The notes under the pieces were generated by a model. That model was not told the DNA's origin. It was given only the letters and a program-made list of their open reading frames with translations, and did not search any database. From NCBI GenBank assembly GCA_964631295.1, contig CAZVXI010000147.1:1-8063 (forward strand): a stretch of DNA of 8,063 bases, in the 5' to 3' direction. This DNA comes from CAZVXI01 sp964631295. GTDB taxonomy: Bacteria; Planctomycetota; Phycisphaerae; Phycisphaerales; SM1A02. A program made the translations under genes and the position numbers. Of the stretch, positions 1 to 5,546 are shown piece by piece; positions within the stretch are counted from its first letter, which is position 1; each line of letters opens with the position of its first letter.

Positions 1-206
1 GTGTCGATCGACTCATCGGCGAGCCCGAGGATGTCGGCAGGCGGCGGATCGAGTGATGATGCGGATATCGGCCGATCTCCGCCCTGCTTGGCGTCGTCAT
101 AGCACTGCTTGCAGTAGTAATGCCCGGCGGGATCCTTTATACGTGGACGGCCGCTGCAATCCTGCAGGCAGATCCGGCATATCTTCCCCGATGCTGGTTG
201 TGTCAC
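1..206 (-). CDS. Zinc-ribbon (double CxxC) protein, N-terminal part only
   Basis: This gene runs off the left edge, so only the first 68 codons are visible. I place the start at a GTG (bases 206-204), preceded by a GGGGA Shine-Dalgarno-like stretch 6 bases upstream. The protein begins MTQPASGKICRICLQDC. Cys10 and Cys13 form one CxxC knuckle, and Cys32 and Cys35 (in YYCKQCYD) form a second, with 18 residues between them and an extra Cys17. That spacing suits a structural zinc ribbon. After the ribbon the chain turns Pro/Ser/Asp-rich (around DPPPADILG), which looks like a linker to a domain beyond the edge. I do not recognise the family. Proteins with a short N-terminal ribbon followed by a low-complexity linker are, as I recall, common in planctomycetes. 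The function is unknown, and the downstream domain would decide it. Confidence 0.7.
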   Translation of the reverse strand, partial: MTQPASGKICRICLQDCSGRPRIKDPAGHYYCKQCYDDAKQGGDRPISASSLDPPPADILGLADESID

Positions 207-437
207 GACAGATCCCCGATACAGACTCTGGAGAACGCTGAGAGTGTACCGGATTTATACGTCGTGCAAGTGCCGCGAATGCTCGTTATTGCGTGATGTC
301 GAGAGCGGCGTAAGGGGCTGTATCGGTTCGAAGATCAGGCCAGGTACGGTGAGTGACCAATAGAGCGATGACGCATGTGAAATATCTCCATGACGACGCC
401 CGTAAAACACATGGGCGCGTTCTTGTCATGACATGAA
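207..437. other. Intergenic region with no convincing gene
   Basis: This 231-base gap lies between the zinc-ribbon gene and the Ala/Gln/Pro-rich gene. I see no plausible coding frame. It holds a weak inverted repeat, CGCCC at 397-401 and GGGCG at 413-417 with an 11-base loop, and a 10-base palindrome TGTCATGACA at 424-433, just downstream of the stop of the 438-791 gene. Neither is followed by a T-run, so neither is a convincing intrinsic terminator. The promoter of the zinc-ribbon gene should lie here, but I cannot identify it. Confidence 0.5.
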
Positions 438-791
438 TCAGCCGCGCAGGTCGAGCGAGCGGCCGATGTGCAGCGATGTGCCAGCTTCAATCCGGTCGGC
501 TGCCCGCGTGTACATTGCAAGAGCCGGGCCGCCAGCGCGACTTTCCGCTCCATTGAAGTCAACCGGCTGATCAACCCGCGCAGCGATCAGTTCGTTCACC
601 TGAGTCGACATCTGCGCAACGTTTGGCGGTGTGATTGGCTGCGAACTGTTCGGCGCGACGGTCGAGTGAACCGGCTGAGCCGGCCGGGCCTGCTGCGTTT
701 GAACAGGACGAGCAACATGGCTGGCCTGGCCCGCCTGCTGCGCCTGGTAAGCCCGCGCGATGTGCATCGGGCTTGCGCCACTGATATGCAT
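438..791 (-). CDS. Unrecognised 117-residue Ala/Gln/Pro-rich protein
   Basis: The start ATG at 791 is preceded by GGAGAG about 6 bases upstream, a good ribosome site that favours it over the Met at residue 9. Residues 1-60 are low complexity (Ala, Gln, Pro, Ser, with several QQA and ARP repeats) and are probably disordered. Residues 65-117 look like a real conserved module: VNELIAARVDQPVDF, then AMYTRAADRIEAGTSLHIGRSLDLRG. There is no signal peptide or membrane segment, so it is probably cytoplasmic. The short C-terminal module with a disordered head resembles a small adaptor or regulator. I considered the anti-sigma-28 factor FlgM, but the FlgM core pattern is absent. It has the same orientation as the sigma/anti-sigma pair but is separated from it by 169 bases, so it probably has its own promoter. 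The coding call is fairly sure; the function is unknown. Confidence 0.7.
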   Translation of the reverse strand: MHISGASPMHIARAYQAQQAGQASHVARPVQTQQARPAQPVHSTVAPNSSQPITPPNVAQMSTQVNELIAARVDQPVDFNGAESRAGGPALAMYTRAADRIEAGTSLHIGRSLDLRG

Positions 792-960
792 GCCTACTCT
801 CCACGTGTGTTCCGGCCGCTCCGCTCAGCCATGTGAACACTCGTTATCGGAACCCGCAACAACCTCACCAGAAAAACTGGCGGACTCGCTTCATCGGCTT
901 CGCGCTTTCAATCACTGTAACAAACGCAAATCAGGCATTTGTTGCGCGGGAGATTCGTTC

Positions 961-2004
961 TCAGAACGAGCGAGCGCTGGGAGGTTCGCCTGTCAGGCCG
1001 TGCAACTGCGCTGCGAGGTCGAGCGTCTGGACATCGGCGCGCATGAGTTTGAGATCATCCTGGCTGATCGGTCCGCGCACGATGCGAAGCAGAATCGACT
1101 CGGCTGCGAGGATCGTCGGCCGCTGAGCAGTCTGCACGTTGGCGCGAGCAGCAGCAAGCCCATCGAGGATACCGTCACGCTCTGCGTTGTGCCGGATGAT
1201 CTCCACATCGCGGAATGACGAAGTCTCTGCAGCAGCAAGTTGTTCAAGCAGAGCGGATGCGGAGCGCAGCGTGCGCGTGTCCTTCTCGTTGAGCGCAACC
1301 ACATCAAACGGATGTTCCTGCTCGAGGCGATGCGCGCGGAACGGCAACGACTGCAGACGTTCGAGAAGGTTCGGCATCGCTGATGCGCCGGGCGATTCAT
1401 CATCAACGGTGCTGGCAGGCTGGTCGTCGCTCATTGATGCAAAGCCAGGCGGTGCTACTACAGGCTGCTTCACAGGAATCTCCGGTGCATGCGGATTGGG
1501 CTGGTCGAGCGGTGTGTCAATCGTCCATGACCGCTTGGTGAAGTGCACCTTCATGCCGTCGGCGTTGCTGTCTTTGCTGTTGTTGATGCCAGCGTTGTCT
1601 CCGGGTGTGTCCTGCGTGACTGTGCTGCCATTCATGGATTCGTTCAGCCAGTGCTGCCGATCCATCACCCAGATTGTGATGGCAAGCGTCAGGCATGCTG
1701 CCGCCGCAACCCAGCCGAGCCAGGTTGTCCAGCGCCGGCCGTAGGCGATGCGATCTGCTTCGACTGTCTGCGCGAGCACGCTCGCTTCGAACCCTGGTGG
1801 CAGTTTCGCTGGTTCGCCAGCAAGCAGTTCTGCATCACGCGCAATGAGCACATCGAGTGCTTCTGCTTCATCCATGAGCGAGCGGGCTTCATCGCACTGG
1901 GCAATCAAACGCTCTGCCTCGTGGCGCTTGGCGTCGTCGACTTCGCCGTCGATAAGTGCCGAGAGCAGTGCTCGAATGTCATTGACGTCCATCTGTTCCA
2001 TCAT
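961..2004 (-). CDS. Probable membrane-bound anti-sigma factor
   Basis: This 347-residue protein is encoded 68 bases downstream of an ECF-type sigma factor on the same strand, the usual arrangement for a cognate anti-sigma factor. Residues 6-62 form a small acidic helical domain starting DVNDIRALLSALIDGEVDD, like the N-terminal sigma-binding helices of many anti-sigma factors. The HxxxCxxC zinc motif of the ZAS class is missing, since only His29 and Cys37 occur there. Residues 93-114 (WTTWLGWVAAAACLTLAITIWV) are a single membrane segment. Residues 120-215 are a Ser/Asp/Pro-rich linker, and 215-345 are a helical domain that would lie outside the membrane and could sense the signal. ATGs at 2004, 2001 and 1992 are all possible starts; I keep the first, which has AGGCGG upstream. 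The anti-sigma role is inferred from topology and position. The outer domain is not recognised. Confidence 0.78.
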   Translation of the reverse strand: MMEQMDVNDIRALLSALIDGEVDDAKRHEAERLIAQCDEARSLMDEAEALDVLIARDAELLAGEPAKLPPGFEASVLAQTVEADRIAYGRRWTTWLGWVAAAACLTLAITIWVMDRQHWLNESMNGSTVTQDTPGDNAGINNSKDSNADGMKVHFTKRSWTIDTPLDQPNPHAPEIPVKQPVVAPPGFASMSDDQPASTVDDESPGASAMPNLLERLQSLPFRAHRLEQEHPFDVVALNEKDTRTLRSASALLEQLAAAETSSFRDVEIIRHNAERDGILDGLAAARANVQTAQRPTILAAESILLRIVRGPISQDDLKLMRADVQTLDLAAQLHGLTGEPPSARSF

Positions 2005-2072
2005 GTTTCACCGCCTGTCGCGAAATCGGTCGCGCCGTTCCGCCATCCCCACAGAAAATATCGTCTTCGTCA

Positions 2073-2642
2073 TCATGCCCCGTTGGCGTATCGCTTGAAG
2101 TCGAAGACAGTTGTTTCATCACCACCACGGTCGGCATCCTGCCGTTTGATTTCATCCATCAATGCACGCCGCGCACGATTCAGTCGACTCATGACGGTTC
2201 CGACGGGCACGCCAAGGTGCTCCGCGATCTCGTCGTAACTGAGCTGTTCTCTCGCGCGCAGCATGAGGATCGCCCGCTTGCCAGCGTCGAGGTTGTCCAT
2301 CGCCTCACGCACGCGGGAGAGATCCTCCACATCCTGCCGCAGCGCCTCGTGCTGGTCTGCCGTGCGAAGGGCCTGGTCTGCAAACCCTTCAGGCAGGGCA
2401 GACGGCCGTTTGGTCCGCTGCAGCGCATTGATGGACAGATTCGTGACCACCCGTCGCAGCCAGGATGCATAGGCGATCTCGCCCGCGTCGGGTGGCTGCC
2501 GCCAGAGCTTCACGAACGCCTCCTGGACGATCTCCTCAGCCCGATGACGGTCCCGGCAGATGCCCGTCGAGAGGACGATCAACTGCGGGCCTTTCTCCGC
2601 CATCCAGCGTCTGAGGTCGGCTTCGCTGAGCTGTCTGGCCAT
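2073..2642 (-). CDS. ECF-type RNA polymerase sigma factor (sigma-70 family)
   Basis: This 189-residue protein has the two-domain layout of extracytoplasmic-function sigma factors. Region 2 spans about residues 11-79, with the core-binding helix AEEIVQEAFVKLWR at 35-48 and WLRRVVTNLSINALQRTKR at 61-79, which would contact and melt the -10 element. Region 4 spans about 108-165, with the helix-turn-helix SYDEIAEHLGVPVGTVMSRL (135-154) followed by basic NRARRAL, which would read the -35 element. There is no region 1.1 or 3. The length is typical of the family. The ATG at 2642 has GGAG nine bases upstream. The next gene downstream is a membrane protein that is probably its anti-sigma factor, which implies control by an envelope or external signal. 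A 13-base inverted repeat lies 22 bases upstream of the start. I cannot assign an ECF subgroup or target genes. Confidence 0.95.
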   Translation of the reverse strand: MARQLSEADLRRWMAEKGPQLIVLSTGICRDRHRAEEIVQEAFVKLWRQPPDAGEIAYASWLRRVVTNLSINALQRTKRPSALPEGFADQALRTADQHEALRQDVEDLSRVREAMDNLDAGKRAILMLRAREQLSYDEIAEHLGVPVGTVMSRLNRARRALMDEIKRQDADRGGDETTVFDFKRYANGA

Positions 2643-2664
2643 TGTGGTCGCTCCAAACGGTCTC

Positions 2665-2677
2665 GTAACACTGTTAC
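2665..2677. promoter_or_regulatory. Inverted repeat in the sigma-factor leader (possible operator)
   Basis: GTAACA and TGTTAC form perfect 6-base arms around one central C, 22 bases upstream of the sigma-factor ATG. The octamer CACTGTTA inside it (2669-2676) occurs again at 2737-2744 in the same intergenic region. There it is part of a second small inverted repeat, CACTG-ttatcc-CAGTG (2737-2752). Repeated half-sites in a 150-base promoter region suggest binding of a regulator. The length is short enough for chance to remain possible. Confidence 0.35.
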
Positions 2678-2792
2678 AGACACGCTGCCGGGCCGGAGGA
2701 TTCCATGATTCTGGGGCGAAATGGCATCGGTCCGTGCACTGTTATCCCAGTGAACGACGTGTGTTGCGGCAGCGCACGGTGGGTATCGCGGA

Positions 2793-4004
2793 TCACTGCA
2801 TCCCCCGGCCGAACTGCTGGGCTGAAGCGATCTGCGGCCGGAGCGTGTCATCCAGCTTCGGGTCGATGTCCAGCACCTGCGGGAACTGCTGGCGGGCGAT
2901 ACCCGGGATCATGCGCGAGCGCACCGCAACCGGGTCATCCGACCACCACAGGTTCTCCTCGAACGCCAGTGAGACATCCTTGTTCGCCTGATCGAGCAGC
3001 AGCAGCCCGCTGAGTTTGCCCGCGCGCCAGGTGATGAGATTCTGCCCGAACGTCAGGTGCCGGTTGCTGGCGACTGCCGGATCGTCTGACGCCTGCAATG
3101 CTGCCATCACGTAGCGCTGCGGCCGCACGATCGTGTTGTTGCGCACTGTGACGCGGTCGGCATGGGCGAAGATGAACGGGCATGCCTGGTCGATAAACGT
3201 GCAGCCCGCGACGGTGATGGCCCGGGCTTCGTATCTCGCATCGGCTTTGATCTCTCCGGTGATCGCAGGGATGAACTGCTCGCGACCGGTCGCGCCGCCG
3301 ATGAGCAGCGCCGCCTCCACACCGCATTTTTCGAAATGGCATTGTTCGACATGCACCGTCTCGCTGCCGGCACGCATCCGCATGGCCATCGATTCGGCTG
3401 TCCGATCACCCGCGATGAAGTCGCAGTGCTGGAACGTCACGTTCTCACTGGCGACGATGTCGCAGCCGATGCCACACCATCCCTTGAACTGGCAGTGCTT
3501 GATTGCCACATCTTTGACTGCGTCGACTCGCACGGCGGGACGCTGGCCTTGCTGCCCGACCCCAACGCCGCGCACGCGCACACGCTCTACTGCGACGCTG
3601 CCGGTTGCTGGAGACTCCATGCCTTGTGCGCGTGATGCCTCAATGATGATGCCGGCCGAAGTCGGCTGGTCGATGATGATGTCGCTGATGCGAATATGGG
3701 CCGCATCAATCATGTGAATGCCCACGTCGGCTTTCATAATGACCGAGGGCTCAGCAGGGTCGAGGCTGCGAATCGTGATCGGCTCTTCACGTGTGCCCTT
3801 CACCGAGTTGAGCCGGATTGGCAGGTGTCGGCCGGGGAGCAGCAGAATCTCGTCGCCGGGCTCGATTTTCTCGAGGATCGGTCGCATGTCCCCGCCGGGG
3901 CTGATGAGGTGCTGCGTGCCGGTCGCCCTCGCATGCGACGCGCAGGACAGCGCCACGATCAGTGCGATCAAGTGAAGTCGGACGGGTACTGTCGTGTGGT
4001 TCAT
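2793..4004 (-). CDS. Exported right-handed parallel beta-helix protein
   Basis: I place the start at the ATG at 4004, whose first bases overlap the stop of the upstream isomerase gene as ATGA. This gives 403 residues and puts a signal peptide at the N-terminus: MNHTTVPVRL, a hydrophobic stretch LIALIVALSC, and an AxA-type cleavage site after HARA (about residue 27). The frame stays open upstream, but that would only add a basic Arg/Pro-rich extension read from isomerase DNA. The mature part begins with a beta-helix cap pattern, PGDEILLLPGRH and then EEPITIRS. It continues with about ten irregular rungs alternating short beta-strands and Asn/Asp/His turns (for example ISDIIIDQ, VTFQHCDFIAG, ITVAGCTFID, VTVRNNTIVRP). 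The fold is shared with polysaccharide lyases, epimerases and surface proteins. I see no diagnostic catalytic motif, so the substrate is unknown. It is expected outside the cytoplasmic membrane. Confidence 0.85.
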   Translation of the reverse strand: MNHTTVPVRLHLIALIVALSCASHARATGTQHLISPGGDMRPILEKIEPGDEILLLPGRHLPIRLNSVKGTREEPITIRSLDPAEPSVIMKADVGIHMIDAAHIRISDIIIDQPTSAGIIIEASRAQGMESPATGSVAVERVRVRGVGVGQQGQRPAVRVDAVKDVAIKHCQFKGWCGIGCDIVASENVTFQHCDFIAGDRTAESMAMRMRAGSETVHVEQCHFEKCGVEAALLIGGATGREQFIPAITGEIKADARYEARAITVAGCTFIDQACPFIFAHADRVTVRNNTIVRPQRYVMAALQASDDPAVASNRHLTFGQNLITWRAGKLSGLLLLDQANKDVSLAFEENLWWSDDPVAVRSRMIPGIARQQFPQVLDIDPKLDDTLRPQIASAQQFGRGMQ

Positions 4005-5032
4005 GCGATCGTTCCCCGGGAAGGATGCGTCAGCGAGATACGCAGAAATGATGCGCCGCTGTGGAGATCTGCGTGCCAGCGTGGTTGGTCCTCGACGCCG
4101 GTATCCATGCCTGCGGGCATGAGGATGGTGTCGCCCTGAGAGACCTCGACCGCCTGGCCGGGGCCTGAGAGTGCGCCGCCGCCCTTGAGCATCATCCACA
4201 CCACGGGCTGATTGGATGTCACAACGTCCAATGATGTGCCGCGCCGGGCGTTGATGCGTTCGATCCGGAATATGTCGTTATCGGTCAGCATGGTTGTGGA
4301 GAAATCGTCGAGTTCAACCGTGCGATGTTCCGGCCTGCCTTGCAAGTCGCCTTCGAAGTCAATGCACTGCATGGCTTGTTCGATATGCAACGCACGGTGC
4401 GACCTGCCCCAGTCGTACACGCGGAAGGTGGTATCGCTTGGTGTCTGCACTTCGGCAACGACGATCCCGGCACCGAGCGCGTGGCAGGTGCCGCTGGGCA
4501 GGTAATGGCACTCGCCAGGCACCGCCTCGAGTGCGATCAGGTCCTCGATGATCGAGCCATCGCGGACGTGTGCTGCAAGGTCGTAGGGCGTGATGCCCGG
4601 TTTGACACCGCGATAGATGACTGCACCGGGCCTCGCCTCGAGGATGACCCATGCCTCGGATTTCAAATGGGCTTCCGGGTGCATGGCGGCATACGCAGGG
4701 CTCGGATGCACCTGTACCGAAAGGTTCTCTCTCGCATCAAGAAGTTTGATGAGCAGAGGAAAGCGGCCCCGGTGCGAGGGTGCATCGCCCATGATTGCCT
4801 GCTCATGCCGCTGCATCAGGTCGTGGAGCGTCATGCCGTTGAACGGTCCATCAGCAATGCGTGACTGACCCCCTGCAGCGATTGATGTCGGAAGGTCAGC
4901 GAGTTCCCAGCTCTCGCCGATGAGTTGGCCGCCCGGCAGAGACTTACCCAGATTCTTGAGCGCGCGGCCGCCCCAGACCTTCGGCTTGAAGATCGGCTCA
5001 AATCGCAGTGGATGTGGCTTCCAGGCGGTCAT
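4001..5032 (-). CDS. manA: Class I mannose-6-phosphate isomerase
   Basis: This zinc enzyme interconverts mannose 6-phosphate and fructose 6-phosphate in the cytoplasm, linking glycolysis to mannose and GDP-sugar synthesis. The 343-residue product has the short class I form. It begins with PLRFEPIFKPKVWGG, followed by IGESWELAD (38-46). The zinc ligands are visible: Gln107 and His109 in LSVQVHPSP, Glu126 in LKSEAW, and His184 in PSGTCHALG. Arg204 in TTFRVYDWGR fits the catalytic arginine. A second cupin-like region (about 245-333) completes the fold. I chose the ATG at 5032 because it has AAAGGGG 6-7 bases upstream and matches the family start; the frame is open to 5287 but only with unrelated sequence. 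The stop overlaps the beta-helix start by 4 bases, so the two are probably translationally coupled. Activity on a related sugar phosphate cannot be excluded. Confidence 0.92.
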   Translation of the reverse strand: MTAWKPHPLRFEPIFKPKVWGGRALKNLGKSLPGGQLIGESWELADLPTSIAAGGQSRIADGPFNGMTLHDLMQRHEQAIMGDAPSHRGRFPLLIKLLDARENLSVQVHPSPAYAAMHPEAHLKSEAWVILEARPGAVIYRGVKPGITPYDLAAHVRDGSIIEDLIALEAVPGECHYLPSGTCHALGAGIVVAEVQTPSDTTFRVYDWGRSHRALHIEQAMQCIDFEGDLQGRPEHRTVELDDFSTTMLTDNDIFRIERINARRGTSLDVVTSNQPVVWMMLKGGGALSGPGQAVEVSQGDTILMPAGMDTGVEDQPRWHADLHSGASFLRISLTHPSRGTIA

Positions 5033-5083
5033 AGGCCCCTTTCCGGATCGGCGGAAGTTCGTAGCCGACGCAGTTTTTCGACA

Positions 5084-5089
5084 TAGAAT
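5084..5089 (+). promoter_or_regulatory. Possible -10 element for the His-rich exported protein
   Basis: TAGAAT matches the sigma-70 -10 consensus at five of six bases and sits 33 bases before the GTG at 5122, which would leave a short leader. I find no good -35 hexamer at the right distance, so this is weak. The whole 89-base region between the divergent manA and His-rich genes (5033-5121) must hold promoters for both directions. Confidence 0.2.
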
Positions 5090-5121
5090 CGCAGTGAGCG
5101 TGTCCAGTTGGGGGGAGCACC

Positions 5122-5535
5122 GTGTTTCTGGACCCATTGTCTGCGAGGTATCTGATGATTCTGGCAAAGCGTACCGGCAAATCGTTCTGGCGGGCTGTTT
5201 CTGCTTGCGCCGTGCTTGCATTCTGTGCGGGCATGGCCAGCCCTGCCGCGGCGCAGGGAGTCGATATCGACATGCCTCCGCCACCAAAGGCCAAGGCCAA
5301 GTCGCACGAGTCGAACGTCAATCAGCAGACGATTGCCAATCTGCCGCCGTTGACGGAGATGCAGCGAGAAGGCAGGCAGGCACTGTCGCGATTTGCAGGT
5401 GCACGCTACGGCACAGATCAGCGGCAGCCGCTCGGCCGCAGGCGCCATCGCTCGAACTACTTCGGCCACTTCCACTTCGGCCACTTCCACGTGCCGTTCT
5501 TCCATCACTCCTTCAACTTTGGATTCTGCTGGTAA
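5122..5535 (+). CDS. Small exported protein with His/Phe-rich tail
   Basis: This is the only plus-strand gene in the window; it codes for 137 residues. The GTG at 5122 follows a strong GGGGGAG site. The in-frame ATG at 5155 also has a GAGG site and would give a more usual signal peptide (MILAKRTGKSFWRAV, then a hydrophobic stretch to about residue 40), so the start is not settled. Either way there is a Sec-type signal ending near SPAAAQG. The mature protein has a Pro/Lys segment (MPPPPKAKAK), a polar middle, and a basic RRRHR followed by a 25-residue tail dominated by His and Phe (YFGHFHFGHFHVPFFHHSF) that ends FCW. The tail contains an exact tandem duplication of FGHFH. Such tails can bind metal ions, but that is only inference. 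I do not recognise the family. It diverges from manA and converges on the UvrC-like gene, with stops 11 bases apart. Confidence 0.7.
   Translation: MFLDPLSARYLMILAKRTGKSFWRAVSACAVLAFCAGMASPAAAQGVDIDMPPPPKAKAKSHESNVNQQTIANLPPLTEMQREGRQALSRFAGARYGTDQRQPLGRRRHRSNYFGHFHFGHFHVPFFHHSFNFGFCW
5461..5490 (+). repeat. Exact 15-base tandem repeat encoding FGHFH twice
   Basis: The unit TTCGGCCACTTCCAC occurs at 5461-5475 and again, without a mismatch, at 5476-5490, in frame. Identity at every base, including third codon positions, points to a recent slippage duplication, or to a site prone to slippage that could vary in copy number between strains. Confidence 0.9.
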
Positions 5536-5546
5536 CCCACCGCAGA

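Noticed and set aside
438..791. FlgM (anti-sigma-28) identity for the Ala/Gln/Pro-rich protein
   Set aside because: Size and the disordered head fit loosely, but the conserved FlgM C-terminal pattern of alternating Ile/Leu with a VD-x-IA motif is not present.
844..851. TCCGATAA on the minus strand upstream of the 438-791 gene, close to the -10 box of sigma-28 flagellar promoters
   Set aside because: No TAAA-like -35 element occurs at the required spacing, and the gene product does not match FlgM or another flagellar protein I know.
1139..2238. Long plus-strand open frames opposite the anti-sigma gene (1139-1744 and 1543-2238)
   Set aside because: They are antisense to a gene with clear domain features, and their translations are Arg/Ser/Cys-rich without recognisable motifs, as expected of shadow frames in GC-rich DNA.
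2765..2776. TGCG-gcag-CGCA hairpin after the beta-helix stop as a terminator
   Set aside because: The stem is only four base pairs and is not followed by a T-run on the minus strand.
4005..4199. N-terminal extension of the beta-helix protein to an ATG at 4199
   Set aside because: The 65 extra residues are Arg/Pro-rich, are read from the isomerase C-terminal coding region, and would bury the signal peptide that starts at 4004.
3133..4864. Plus-strand open frames opposite the beta-helix and manA genes (for example 3133-3717, 3696-4139, 4325-4864)
   Set aside because: The opposite strand encodes conserved proteins throughout. These frames have no signal peptide, domain or convincing ribosome site.
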